From assembly GCA_020002185.1 (NCBI GenBank), contig CM034533.1, positions 51,367,081 to 51,431,080 on the forward strand: a stretch of 64,000 nt of DNA, given 5' to 3'. The stretch comes from Paraescarpia echinospica. Taxonomy: Eukaryota > Annelida > Polychaeta > Sabellida > Siboglinidae. The notes beneath the pieces were generated by a model that had not been told where the DNA came from, did no database searches, and saw nothing but the letters and a program-made list of their open reading frames with translations. Positions 42,404 to 53,789 of the stretch are shown piece by piece (the first letter of the stretch is position 1; each line of letters starts with the position of its first letter). The position numbers and the translations under genes are program-made.

Positions 42404-43025
42404 ATGTATACGTCGTTGAAGCACCCGTTTACGTGCATCGTGGCTGGCCCTACGGGGTGCGGTAAGACTACTTTTGTCACTCGTCTACTACAGGTCGCTT
42501 CTTCTACGATTGAGCCGCATCCGGAGAAAATTCTGTGGTGTTATGGCCAGTGGCAATCCGCCTACGCCTCTATGTCAACCGATATAGAATTCGTAGACAG
42601 CCTACCGGATCCAAAGATTTTAGATGCCAAAACGAGGACGCTTCAAGTACTCGATGACCTTATGGAGGAAACCGATAGCCGGGTCACGACCTTGTTCACT
42701 AAAAAAGTCATCACTGCAACACGTCCGTCGTACAGCTTCTGCAGAATATTTTCCAAAAGGGAAAGAAAACCGCACAATCAGCTTGAATGCGCAACATATG
42801 GTGCTATTCAAGAGCCCCCGGGACGCCGGACAAGTAGGTCACCTGGCGAAACATATGTATCCTGGTAGAGTCAAATACATGATGGAAGCTTTCAAAGATG
42901 CCACGTCAGCAACCTACGGTTATCTTTTAGTGGATCTGAAACAGGAAACAGCGGAAAATATGCGCTTTCGGACGTCTATTTTCCACGACGATCGCCTTCA
43001 GTACGTTTACGTAAGGAGAGTATAA
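42404..43025 (+). pseudogene. Packaging ATPase, element 4 (one frameshift)
   Basis: Start chosen at ATG 42,404 (MYTSLKHPFTC), which matches the start in element 5. An upstream in-frame ATG at 42,344 overlaps the NADAR end. Walker A GPTGCGKTT, Walker B TLQVLDDLM. One A is missing in the A-run at ~42,702 (FTKK to SHHCN region), shifting the frame. The C-terminal part continues in the other frame to 43,025. Confidence 0.87.
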
Positions 43026-43061
43026 AAAAGGAACGCGTCACAGCGGACGTCATTTGTCAGG

Positions 43062-43405
43062 ATGACATCGCGCGTCAAGAAGCATATCATCTGTCTGGAG
43101 GTAATGAATAGATATAAGAATGTCAAGTTGAGAAAAGCCATACTCGCCAACGCAGACGCCCGCTTCATATGTAGTATGTGCGACTGCGCGTACAACATAT
43201 TGAAAGGGAACGTGACATTGTCAGCGAAGGAGAAAAAACACTGTCAAAATACAAGAAGCATCTGCGAAAGTTGACGTCAAAAAAGGTGTCCGTCAAGAAG
43301 AAGCGGGCGGTCTTGCAAACGGGTGAGGGCGGCTTTCTGACGGCACTGCTAGCCCCGTTGGCGAGCACCGTCCTTCTCCCGCTGCTCAGACAGGTTATCG
43401 GGTGA
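43062..43405 (+). pseudogene. Small basic/hydrophobic conserved virion protein, element 4 (one frameshift)
   Basis: MTSRVKKHIICLEVM...CAYNILKGNVTLS, then a frame change near 43,235. The C-terminal LQTGEGGFLTALLAPLAS is in the second frame and ends at 43,405. Counterpart of 18,224-18,567. Confidence 0.7.
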
Positions 43406-44101
43406 TGCAGCACGCGAAGAAGATGGCGTTGGTAGACCCTCGGTTGGTGGAGAGTCTCTTGCCGCTAATCGACCAGCCACCGAGCACGACCCGATCGCGT
43501 GCGATGAGTAGCCTGGACAGCGACATGAAGGACGTTCCAGACCGTTCGGATTTATCCGAGCGAGAGAAAGTGGCGTCTTACAATCAACTACTGAGTCGTT
43601 ACAATTCGATAGAGGCGACTCGAGCGGCGGCCGGTACGTGTGTCCGTGGTGAAGGGGGCGACCGAGGGGACGAGGGAGGAGGCGGTCCAGCCGACGGCGG
43701 CGCCGGCATCGCTGAACGGTATAGAGCGCGAGATCGTGGGAAGCATGCCGAAAACTCTGAAAGGGAAAGCCTGCCTCCTAATCGAGAAAATGAAAACCGA
43801 TCCGTTGTGTCGATGGAACAACCGCGGCGAATTCGTGTACGACGGTCAACCTATCGCGGGAAGTAACCTGGTCGATCTCGTGAAGGACCTCATGCGAACG
43901 AGGAAGAAGGCGGTACCGCCGGTTGGGTGGGAAGCATTCGGGGACCGTATGAGGCGTCTGAACGTCCCTATGGAACACGTCGGTAACGTCCGGCATCGAG
44001 CGTACATACAACAGCAGCAGCAGGAGGCGACGCCTGGAAAAGGTAAACGTCGGCGTCGGCGTCGCTCTGAGTCTTTAGAGCGAAAGTGGGAGGAGTATTA
44101 A
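43405..44101 (+). pseudogene. Conserved Polinton protein of unknown function, element 4 (one frameshift)
   Basis: MQHAKKMALVDPRLVESLL start overlapping the previous stop. Frame break near 43,635, then VGSMPKTLKGKACLLIEKM, WNNRGEFVYDGQPIAGSN and LNVPMEHVGN blocks, ending in a basic tail (KGKRRRRRR) at 44,101. Confidence 0.72.
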
Positions 44102-44135
44102 AGAGGGTGAAACGCCGCCGTCCGAGCCACTCACA

Positions 44136-44183
44136 ATGCCTCCTCGATGGTCGGTAATCGTCGTCGCAGCGGCTTTCGCTTGA
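44136..44183 (+). pseudogene. Truncated tiny membrane protein, element 4
   Basis: MPPRWSVIVVAAAFA then TGA, at the place of the 58-residue membrane protein of element 3. A relic. Confidence 0.35.
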
Positions 44184-44238
44184 TATATGTATATATTATT
44201 CGTCGTAAATTGGTCGTCGTCGTCGTAGGCGTCGTGGC

Positions 44239-45250
44239 CATGGTGTGCCGGCAGCCTTGTGGTGGTGGTACGCAACGAAAGCGCCGCCGCCGCACTCAAC
44301 GAGACGACGACCGCCGCCTGAAGCGTGACTACTTCGACACGTTTCAAACGACGTTGCGTCATCGTAGGCGGTCGAAACCAGCAGTGGCAAGCCGACCTCG
44401 TCGACGTAGCTAAACTGAAAAAGCACAACGACGGTATAACGTTCCTATTGACGGTCATCGACGTCTTTTCGAAGCGGGCGTCGTGCGTCCCGTTTAAGAG
44501 TAAAGTCGGCCCGGCGCTCGTTACGGCCTTCGAGTACCTGCTGCAGCAGCAAGAGCAGCCGCCGAACGCGCTGCAGACCAATAAGGGGACGGAGTTTCTC
44601 AACAGACCCTTTCAGAAACTTTTGACGGAATACGGCGTCCACCATTTCGTGACGCATAACGAGGAGACTAAAGCGAGTGTCTTGGAAAGGTTTAATCGGA
44701 CGCTAAAGACTCACATGTGGAGGTACTTTACGAAACATCAGACGCTGAGATACATAGAGCCATTACCGGACTTCTTGCGGTCGTACAACAACGCCTACCA
44801 TCGAAGCATCGGTAGGACGCCGGTGAGTGTCAACGCCGCGAACTAGGAGACCGCGTGGCAACTGTTGTACGGCGGCGAGGGTCGAGGAGGTCGCAAGCCG
44901 AAACAGCGAGAGGGAGATCGCGTACGTATCACCAAGGCAAAGGGTCGGTTCAAGAAAGGTTACATGGCTAACTGGAGCGAAGAGCTCTTCACCGTCGTAG
45001 AAATGCACCCGTCTGATCCTCCCGTTTACCGCTTGAAGGACAACGCCGGGACGCTACTAGACGGCACCTTCTACGAACCGGAGCTGCAACGCGTAGTCGT
45101 CCCGAAGGATAAACTGTATCGCGTAGAGGCCGTTCTACAGCGTTGTCGACGCCGTAAGGCGGTGCGGAGGTACTCGTGAAATGGAGCGGTTATCCGGCTT
45201 CCTTCAACAGCTGGATCGACGCCAAGGCGCTCGTGGACTATAAATGGTAG
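44239..45250 (+). pseudogene. Integrase with chromodomain, element 4 (deletion, stop, frameshifts, catalytic Asp lost)
   Basis: After a basic N-terminus, about 120 bp coding for the zinc-binding-side region (FDPKR...HKPVK in element 5) is missing at ~44,336. Blocks QADLVD (44,392), VIDVFSKRA and SVLERFNRTLK remain. The second catalytic Asp is changed: QTNKGTEF instead of QTDKGTEF. A TAG lies at 44,844-44,846 and a frameshift at ~45,160 precedes LVKWSGYP...WIDAKALVDY, the chromodomain end. It cannot be active. Confidence 0.83.
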
Positions 45251-45278
45251 GATGACGTATTGTCGGACGGTAGTCGTC

Positions 45279-45402
45279 ATGCCGTATTGGATGCGACACT
45301 CGGGGTGCTGGCTACTACACGAAGCGGGGCTGTGCAACGGCTTTTCATTCTTTTAAAAGGGAGGGTGCTGCATTAACAGGCCGCAGTGGCGCTACGATGA
45401 CC
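45279..45402 (+). pseudogene. Small Cys-rich protein, element 4 (one stop)
   Basis: MPYWMRHSGCWLLHEAGLCN then TAA at 45,354, followed in frame by CCINRPQWRYDD. The Cys pattern (GCW, LCN, CC) and the WMRH/HEAG residues match the element 5 ORF, so a short conserved gene exists here. Function unknown. Confidence 0.5.
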
Positions 45403-45609
45403 GACGAGGTGACAACGATCGAAGCCGACTGCCCTAAAGCCGAGATCATCTTCCTGTGTCAGATCGTCGTACTGTACACGGTTATCGTCGTCAGTATATA
45501 CACTCTAACGAGAGGCCAGGGCGACTCCAACCTGTGGACGGCGCTGTTAAGTAGCTGTCTCGGTTACCTACTACCGAGTCCGTCTATGAGGTTCGATGGC
45601 ATCGTCTGA
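45397..45609 (+). CDS. Conserved membrane protein, element 4
   Basis: 70 residues, intact. One hydrophobic segment (AEIIFLCQIVVLYTVIVVSIY, residues ~15-35), then GDSNLWTALLSSCLGYLLPSP. Its 3' end overlaps the penton ATG. A shared Polinton gene of unknown function. Confidence 0.75.
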   Translation: MTDEVTTIEADCPKAEIIFLCQIVVLYTVIVVSIYTLTRGQGDSNLWTALLSSCLGYLLPSPSMRFDGIV

Positions 45610-46465
45610 CTTTTACCTGACGCTTCCGAGCAACGCGTTTATGAAAATCCACCCCGAAAACACGCTGACTCACTACATCACGACTGTACCGCATCGCTTC
45701 GACCTGTCGGGCCAGTGGGAATGCGGGCTGGTGGCGCTACAGTACCCGCACACCTGCTACAACGTGAGAGAGGCGGACGCGCGCTTCTACGTCGCTTGCA
45801 AGACGGCAGAACCGGGGGTTTACTGCACCGAAGAAGGTGTGGAAATTCACCGCGTCGGTTCCATCCCTCACGGTCATTACAAACGCCCCAACGAGTTGAA
45901 GAATAAAATCAACGCGGAACTGGCGAGGCTGTCCACCAAAACAGTCAAGGCCCGGCTGGAGTACAGCCCGATCTCTAACTGGGTGACGCTGCATATGTCG
46001 GCGGGTGTCGAATTTAACATACCCCTCGAGAGCGCCATGACCAGCATACTAGGGTTCGGCTCGACCGTTATCAGAAGTCCCGACCCGCCGGGAAAAATAC
46101 AGCTCGACCCGCACTCCGTCTTCTACCCCAAAGACCCCGGTGCGTCCACCTTCGAGTACGAGGGAAAATACACGGTGGACATGCATCGTGGACTCGACAC
46201 CGTGTACGTATACACGGACATCGTGGAACCGCGCGTCGTCGGAGATGCTTTCGCGCCGCACCTCCGAGCCATCCCCGTCCAAGGCAAGAACGGGGCCACG
46301 GTATCGACTACCTTCGTCCGCGTCCAATACATCCCCCTACTGCGGCGACAATTCGATTCGATCGAGATAGATATAAGAGACGACATCGGTTGACCGATAC
46401 CATTCGAACAGGGGAAACTCGTGGCGACGCTTCACATCAGACGCTGTAAATCTAAACTATTTTGA
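45596..46465 (+). pseudogene. Penton / minor capsid protein, element 4 (one in-frame stop)
   Basis: Starts MASSDFYLTLPSNAFM. One continuous frame to 46,465 except for a TGA at 46,391 in DDIG*PIPFEQGK (Gln in the other copies). Blocks FDLSGQWECGLVALQYPHT, VYTDIVEPRVVGDAFAP and CKSKLF are clear. Jelly-roll vertex protein of the capsid. Confidence 0.85.
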
Positions 46466-46470
46466 CGACG

Positions 46471-46899
46471 ATGACGGTGGTGAGAGCCGGCCGCGACGCG
46501 TACGAGGAATACTACGCTCGACAGGTCGCCGGTAACCTACCGGTCTTCGTCGGCGCCCGAGGGTAGTGGGGACACGGCCTGGGCAATCTCTTCGGGAGCC
46601 TGTTTCGAAGCGCATTGCCGTTTATCAAGAGAGGAGCCGTGGCGCTGGGCATGTGCGCTCTCAATACGGGCGTTCGCGTGGCGCGGGACGTCGTCGCCGG
46701 CGAGAATTTGAAACAGTCGGTAAAACGACGCGCGAAGGAGGCCGTCGCCGACCTTCTCGACGGGCTGCTCAACGCGCCGCAGCCGCCGCTGAAAAAGCGA
46801 CGTCAAAAAGTCATAAAACCGCCGGGTACAGCGGCGACTCCCAGTGAGAAGAAACGTCGTCGAAAGGAACAGACGTCGAGCGACATATTCACCAATTAA
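46471..46899 (+). pseudogene. pVI-like basic virion protein, element 4 (one in-frame stop)
   Basis: MTVVRAGRDAYEEYYARQVAG, TAG at 46,564, then GSLFRSALPFIKRGAVALG, TGVRVARDVVAGENLKQSV and a basic tail ending SSDIFTN. 142 residues if the stop is ignored. Confidence 0.65.
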
Positions 46900-46900
46900 A

Positions 46901-48198
46901 ATGGCGTTCGTGCTTCGACAGTCGTGCGAAGGCATCAGGAGCGAACTGGACCTATTCGCCGTGCCGATGACGCAGACGAGAATCGAGAGCGGTCAGTGGG
47001 TCGATCACAAGCCGCTGACGGCCCTCGACGCCGGCAGGACTATCGAGTTCCTCACCCCGGGATCGGGAGACGACTATACGGACCTGGCGAGCGTTACACT
47101 GCACGCCCGCGTCAAAGTGGTCCAGGGGGACGGTACCGATCTCGCGCACGACAGCGTCGTGGCCCCGGTCAACAATTTTCTGCATTCGATGTTCAGTCAA
47201 GTCGACGTGTCGCTGAACAGCACGCTCGTGACACCGTCGACCAATACGTATCCGTCCCGGGGCTACATCGAAATCCTGCTGAGTTACGGTACCGATGTGA
47301 AAAGGACGAAGCCCGAGGGCGGTTTGTGGAACAAAGACACCGCCGGGTTCAAGGAGGTGGTCGCGAATACTAACAACGGGTACGCGCAGCGGCGCGCGTT
47401 CATACGGGACCGTCACGAGATTGAGATGATGGGACGCCTGCACATCGACATGTTCATGCAAGACCGGTGCCTACTGAAAGGCGTCGACGTAAAGGTTCGA
47501 CTGGTGCGCTCGAAGGACTCCTTCTCGGTCATAGGAGCGAACGTCAATCCGGGGTGGAAAATCGTCCTGCTGGAGACCTACCTGCAAGTGCGAAAAGCTA
47601 ACGTGAACCCGTCCGTCCAGCTCGGTCACATTAAAGCGTTGGCGCGGGGAGCGGCCAAGTACACGCTAAGTAGACTGTATGGTGTTCTCGGTACCGCAGG
47701 GCACGATGTCTCACACGCACGAGAACGTCTACCTGGGCGTCCTCCCGAAACGCGTGTTCCTGGCCCTGATCGACAACGACGCCTATAATGGGGCCTACGA
47801 TAAAAAAAACCGTTAAACGCGAAGCACAACGACATAAACTTCCTCGCTCTCTACGTCGACGGACGCCAGGTACGAGTAAGCCGCTGCAGCCGGACTTCGG
47901 GCACGGACGTTACATCCGAAGCTACATGAATCTCTTCGGGGCAACGGGAAAGGCGTACGAGGACGAGGGGAACGACCTGTCGCGCAGCGACTTCGGTTCC
48001 GGCTACAGCATCTTCGGCTTCGACCTGTCGCCCGACTGTTCCGACGGCGACCATTCCAACGTCGTGCGTAATGGGAACCTTCGCATGGAGGTACACTTCG
48101 CAGTGGCGCTACCACGAACGGTGAACGTCGTCGTGTACGGGGAGTTCGAGACGGTGCTCGAGATCGACAAGAGCCGGAACGTCGTATACGACTACTAG
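46901..48198 (+). pseudogene. Major capsid protein (double jelly roll), element 4 (frameshifts)
   Basis: MAFVLRQSCEGIRSELDLFA, PGSGDDYTDLASV, NNFLHSMFSQVDVSLN, then frame breaks at about 47,680 and 47,800. The last frame has LQPDFGHGRYIRSYMNLF, YSIFGFDLSPDCSDGD and the terminal YGEFETVLEIDKSRNVVYDY. Homologous throughout to the intact element 5 MCP. Hexon-like capsid subunit. Confidence 0.87.
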
Positions 48199-48209
48199 CG
48201 GTCATCATC

Positions 48210-48697
48210 ATGGACACGTTTCAGCTGATGCGCTGCTTGAAGTTCGACGCGTTCGCTAAAAACATCGTCGTCGGTGTCGTGCCTAAAGACGAGCTACCGA
48301 AAAGACGGCTGATCGCTTACCCGACGGCCTTCGTGTGCACGACGGTAACGAACCGGGGGCGCAATGGGTGGCCGTCTATGTGGACGTCAACCGGCGAGGC
48401 GACTACTTCGATTCGTACGGCCTGCCACCGCTGCACACCGACTTCCGCGTCTTCCTTCGCCGTAACTACGACTCGTGGACATACAACGAAAAGAGACTGC
48501 AGAGCGGGGTATCTGATGTATTCGTACAATATTGCGTCGCCTACCTGCTCTTACGATGCCGAGGTATGCCGTTAAAGGGGTTCCAATGCCTGGTCGGCCC
48601 CGATAGGATGGCTATCGACTCTCTCGTATTCAACTGGCTAAAGCCGCATTCAATTATTATTATTATTTGTTCGCTTTGCTTCGCTTACGTAGAAGAA
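48210..48697 (+). pseudogene. Adenain-like protease, element 4 (frameshift, catalytic His replaced)
   Basis: MDTFQLMRCLKFDAF, VVGVVPKDEL, frameshift near 48,340, then AQWVAVYVD, DYFDSYGLPPLH, LQSG and VFVQYCVAYLL. In element 5 the catalytic His is in QHWVAVYVD; here it is Gln (AQWVAVYVD). The oxyanion-side CGQYC is VFVQYC, although the nucleophile Cys remains. Inactive on two counts. Confidence 0.85.
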
Positions 48698-48811
48698 TAA
48701 AAGATGATGAAAACTCCACATGTTGTTCGCATTTTTATTCCCTACATACATACATACACCCTACCCCTAACCTACCTCCCTACCCCTACCCTACCTAGGG
48801 TAGGCCGCACA
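48698..48811. other. 3' end and C-rich tract of element 4 at the assembly gap
   Basis: AATAAA at ~48,697, then a (CATA)n run and CCTACCCCTACC repeats like 22,918-23,025. The gap begins inside this tract. Confidence 0.6.
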
Positions 48812-49811
48812 NNNNNNNNNNNNNNNNNNNNNNNNNNNNNNNNNNNNNNNNNNNNNNNNNNNNNNNNNNNNNNNNNNNNNNNNNNNNNNNNNNNNNNNNN
48901 NNNNNNNNNNNNNNNNNNNNNNNNNNNNNNNNNNNNNNNNNNNNNNNNNNNNNNNNNNNNNNNNNNNNNNNNNNNNNNNNNNNNNNNNNNNNNNNNNNNN
49001 NNNNNNNNNNNNNNNNNNNNNNNNNNNNNNNNNNNNNNNNNNNNNNNNNNNNNNNNNNNNNNNNNNNNNNNNNNNNNNNNNNNNNNNNNNNNNNNNNNNN
49101 NNNNNNNNNNNNNNNNNNNNNNNNNNNNNNNNNNNNNNNNNNNNNNNNNNNNNNNNNNNNNNNNNNNNNNNNNNNNNNNNNNNNNNNNNNNNNNNNNNNN
49201 NNNNNNNNNNNNNNNNNNNNNNNNNNNNNNNNNNNNNNNNNNNNNNNNNNNNNNNNNNNNNNNNNNNNNNNNNNNNNNNNNNNNNNNNNNNNNNNNNNNN
49301 NNNNNNNNNNNNNNNNNNNNNNNNNNNNNNNNNNNNNNNNNNNNNNNNNNNNNNNNNNNNNNNNNNNNNNNNNNNNNNNNNNNNNNNNNNNNNNNNNNNN
49401 NNNNNNNNNNNNNNNNNNNNNNNNNNNNNNNNNNNNNNNNNNNNNNNNNNNNNNNNNNNNNNNNNNNNNNNNNNNNNNNNNNNNNNNNNNNNNNNNNNNN
49501 NNNNNNNNNNNNNNNNNNNNNNNNNNNNNNNNNNNNNNNNNNNNNNNNNNNNNNNNNNNNNNNNNNNNNNNNNNNNNNNNNNNNNNNNNNNNNNNNNNNN
49601 NNNNNNNNNNNNNNNNNNNNNNNNNNNNNNNNNNNNNNNNNNNNNNNNNNNNNNNNNNNNNNNNNNNNNNNNNNNNNNNNNNNNNNNNNNNNNNNNNNNN
49701 NNNNNNNNNNNNNNNNNNNNNNNNNNNNNNNNNNNNNNNNNNNNNNNNNNNNNNNNNNNNNNNNNNNNNNNNNNNNNNNNNNNNNNNNNNNNNNNNNNNN
49801 NNNNNNNNNNN
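48812..49811. other. Assembly gap (1000 N)
   Basis: Exactly 1000 N, so a placeholder of unknown true size. PolB and the right end of element 4 may be missing here. ORFs translated across it are meaningless. Confidence 0.99.
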
Positions 49812-51161
49812 TATATTTCTATACGAACAATTTCGCGCAATAATTGGTGCATGGCTGAATATACGCCAGATAATGAATTGAACATGGCGTTCGAGTAAAC
49901 AGGTTTGCTAGGGAGCAAAGTGTACAGGCTTCGAGCAATCAAAAGGGCTGGAAACTGCGCTATATAAGAACTTACGTTTTACTGTAACGCGGGCCAATAG
50001 TAAAGCGATACGAATATGACAAGTTCATAAAATTGTCACGAGTATCTATAGCTACTAATTGCATGTCTTCACTTAAATTAAATGACTCTCCTAGCCCACC
50101 TTCGACATTTTGATATGCGTAGTTTCAAACGTCATGACCCTTTGGCACATTTTTTCAGCGCACGGTAAATTATCGCGGGAATTTATAGTAATAGTATTGC
50201 CAGTTAAAAAATCGAAGGTAGGCGAGAACATTAGTTTACCGTCCGTGGATATTCGTGATAATGTACACGGACTTGTCAGTTAATAAAAAGTGTCAATTGT
50301 CGGTAGTCGTTTTTTTCTTGATGCTTTAAACACAACAGCAATTAAAATGAGGCGGCTTATCAGTCAAAACAGTTACACGTACAATGCTGTCATATTGTTT
50401 ACTTTGACTGATCCATCGTTTTAACGTAAAATGGATAGTGATTGCCTTGACCGATCGAGCAGATGGGGATTCACCTATCCGATCTACTCTGAACCGATCG
50501 CATTCACACAAAAAGCGGTGAAATAGTACGTACAGCGCGATCGGGATAGCGATACGTTTCGAGACCGGGGCGCTTACAAACACTCTTTGTTGACTTCGCC
50601 AGTCGCGACTGCGACATCCGTGAGAACAGCGCAAATACCCGCCTCAATATGACGACTTCTGGGAATCCCAATATAACGACCCGTTCGGCCATTAGCACAA
50701 GCAGCTGAACGGTATTGTGTATTCGAATAATTGCTTCCTCAACATTGCATGTAACACGAGCCACGTTTGGTTGAAATTAGTTTTATTATGACCACCTGAC
50801 CTGCCGCCAGCCACTGATATAGTGAGCGATTTCATAGGCTGAGCTTAAAGTTACGCAAAGCGATCAGCCAGGGGGTACTGATGGCTGGCACAGACGTAAT
50901 CAGCAGCAGCGACCTCTGGCGCGCGAAGATGGCAGGATCTTCATATTATAAAGTCGGTTGTCTCACTCAAACTTTGGCGGTCCACAATCGAACTAACATA
51001 AAACGTAAACAAGATTGCATTAGTATATTTGAAAATATGATTTTCAATATTTGCAGAAAGATGGCGATCACGAGGACCGTCACTTGTTCAAAGTTGCAAA
51101 CATGACCAAAAGTTTGACGGGGGCTCATGTCTCTGCAGATCGCATGTGTGTGTGTGTGTGT

Positions 51162-51232
<71 letters not shown>

Positions 51233-51644
51233 TAAAGCCTGGCTTATTCGTTTTGTTATAGACGAACACGTTCCAAGTAGTACTGGTATCAAACGGCAAA
51301 CAATCTTACGTAATCTTCAACTACGGCGACATGACTTGGGGGCGGGATCACGAACATCAAGTTAATTACGCACTGGTAAATCAGACGCATTCTCTTGTCA
51401 CATGTACGGGAAGGGCCGCATAAGTTGGTAAAGCCCAAAACCAGCATAGCATTACGCATTGGTGGGTGATGTTGCATAAATAACCGATATCACTTACAGA
51501 GTGCGCGTGTCGTGATCTGGACCAAATAATAAACACACTACGGTGTTTAGGACTTTAAGCTCTTGTGAGACTACGCTAATGTATGTAATCGATGAGTCAT
51601 ATTCGTATTACCATTATATTGACCTGAGGGTACACGTATTAGAG

Positions 51645-51801
51645 CGCGGTGGCGTTGTAACTAGAGCATCGGACTCTCAATCGAGTTAATCCGGGTTCGA
51701 ATCCTGTTGTTGCAGTGTCGAACCTTGGGCAAGTTCGTTCATTCTACATTGCTCCAGTTCATTCAGCTCCATGAATGAGTACCTTGCTGTAGACAGAGGT
51801 A
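51645..51801 (+). mobile_element. tRNA-derived SINE in repeat unit 1
   Basis: A tRNA-like head (A-box-like TGGCGTTGTAACTAGAGC and perfect B-box GGTTCGAATCC at 51,691) is followed by a CCTTGGGCAAGTTCGTTCAT core and a GAATGAGTACCTTGC tail, as in widespread metazoan SINEs. The anticodon stem does not pair well, so it is not a functional tRNA. Confidence 0.65.
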
Positions 51802-53153
51802 TATATTTCTATACGAACAATTTCGCATAAAAATTGGTGCATGGCTGAATATACGCCAGATAATGAATTGAACATGGCGTTCGATTAAACAGGTTTGCTA
51901 GGGAGCAAAGTGTACAGGCTTCGAGCAATCAAAAGGGCTGGAAACTGCGCTATATAAGAACTTACGTTTTACTATAACGCGGGCCAATAGTAAAGCGATA
52001 CGAATATGACAAGTTCATAAAATTGTCACGAGTATCTATAGCTACTAATTGCATGTCTTCACTTAAATTAAATGACTCTCCTAGCCCACCTTCGACATTT
52101 TGATATGCGTAATTGCAAACGTCATGATCCTTTGACACATTTTTTCAGCGCACGGTAAATTATCGCGGGAATTTATAGTAATAGTATTGCCAGTTAAAAA
52201 ATCGAAGGTCGGCGAGAACATTAGTTTACCGTCCGTGGATATTCGTGATAATGTACACGGACTTGTCAGTTAATAAAAAGTGTCAATTGTCGGTAGTCGT
52301 TTTTTTCTTGATGCTTTAAACACAACAGCAATTAAAATGAGGCGGCTTATCAGTCAAAACAGTTACACGTACAATGCTGTCATATTGTTTACTTTGACTG
52401 ATCCATCGTTTTAACGTAAAATGGATAGTGATTGCCTTTACCGATCGAGCAGATGGGGATTCACCTATCCGATCTACTCTGAACCGATCGCATTCACACA
52501 AAAAGCGGTGAAATAGTACGTACAGCGCGATCGGGATAGCGATACGTTTCGAGACCGGGGCGCTTACAAACACTCTTTGTTGACTTCGCCAGTCGCGACT
52601 GCGACATCCGTGAGAACAGCGCAAATACCCGCCTCAATATGACGACTTCTGGGAATCCCAATATAACGACCCGTTCGGCCATTAGCACAAGCAGCTGAAC
52701 GGTATTGTGTATTCGAATAATTGCTTCCTCAACATTGCATGTAACACGAGCCACGTTTGGTTGAAATTAGTTTTATTATGACCACCTGACCTGCCGCCAA
52801 CCACTGATATAGTGAGCGATTTCATAGGCTGAGCTTAAAGTTACGCAAAGCGATCAGCCAGGGGGTACTGATGGCTGGCACAGACGTAATCAGCAGCAGC
52901 GACCTCTGGCGCGCGAAGATGGCAGGATCTTCATATTATAAAGTCGGTTGTCTCACTCAAACTTTGGCGGTCCACAATCGAACTAACATAAAACGTAAAC
53001 AAGATTGCATTAGTATATTTGAAAATATGATTTTCAATATTTGCAGAAAGATGGCGATCACGAGGACCGTCACTTGTTCAAAGTTGCAAACATGACCAAA
53101 AGTTTGACGGGGGCTCATGTCTCTGCAGATCGCATGTGTGTGTGTGTGTGTGT

Positions 53154-53201
<48 letters not shown>

Positions 53202-53632
53202 GTGTGTGTGTGTGTGTAATTAAAGCCTGGCTTATTCGTTTTGTTATAGACGAACACGTTCCAAGTAGTACTGGTATCAAACGGCAAACAATCTTACGTA
53301 ATCTTCAACTACGGCGACATGACTTGGGGGCGGGATCACGAACATCAAGTTAATTACGCACTGGTAAATCAGACGCATTCTCTTGTCACCTGTACGGGAA
53401 GGGCCGCATAAGTTGGTAAAGCCCAAAACCAGCATAGCATTACGCATTGGTGGGTGATGTTGCATAAATAACCGATATCACTTACAGAGTGCGCGTGTCG
53501 TGATCTGGACCAAATAATAAACACACTACGGTGTTTAGGACTTTAAGCTCTTGTGAGACTACGCTAATGTATGTAATCGATGAGTCATATTCGTATTACC
53601 ATTATATTGACCTGAGGGTACACGTATTAGAG

Positions 53633-53789
53633 CGCGGTGGCGTTGTAACTAGAGCATCGGACTCTCAATCGAGTTAATCCGGGTTCGAATCCTGTTGTTG
53701 CAGTGTCGAACCTTGGGCAAGTTCGTTCATTCTACATTGCTCCAGTTCATTCAGCTCCATGAATGAGTACCTTGCTGTAGACAGAGGTA
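53633..53789 (+). mobile_element. tRNA-derived SINE in repeat unit 2
   Basis: Copy of the SINE at 51,645-51,801, carried along by the tandem duplication. Confidence 0.65.

Larger units (their letters stand above)
41467..48811 (+). mobile_element. Polinton/Maverick (adintovirus-like) element 4, left part
   Basis: Begins with AGTAGTAATGG, followed by GATCAAAGG, CAGTCAG and TTATAAAAAA...GATTGAT in the same order as the element 3 terminal repeat. Carries NADAR through protease on the plus strand and runs into the assembly gap right after a C-rich tract. PolB and the right terminus are not visible. Several genes carry frameshifts, and two enzymes have catalytic substitutions. Confidence 0.85.

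Noticed and set aside
48704..49942. Long ORFs of 379 and 383 codons across the gap
   Set aside because: They consist almost wholly of N-translated X residues.
51645..51720. Functional tRNA-Glu(CTC)-like gene in the tandem repeat
   Set aside because: B box is perfect but the anticodon stem does not pair, there is no oligo-T terminator, and a SINE core follows; called a SINE.
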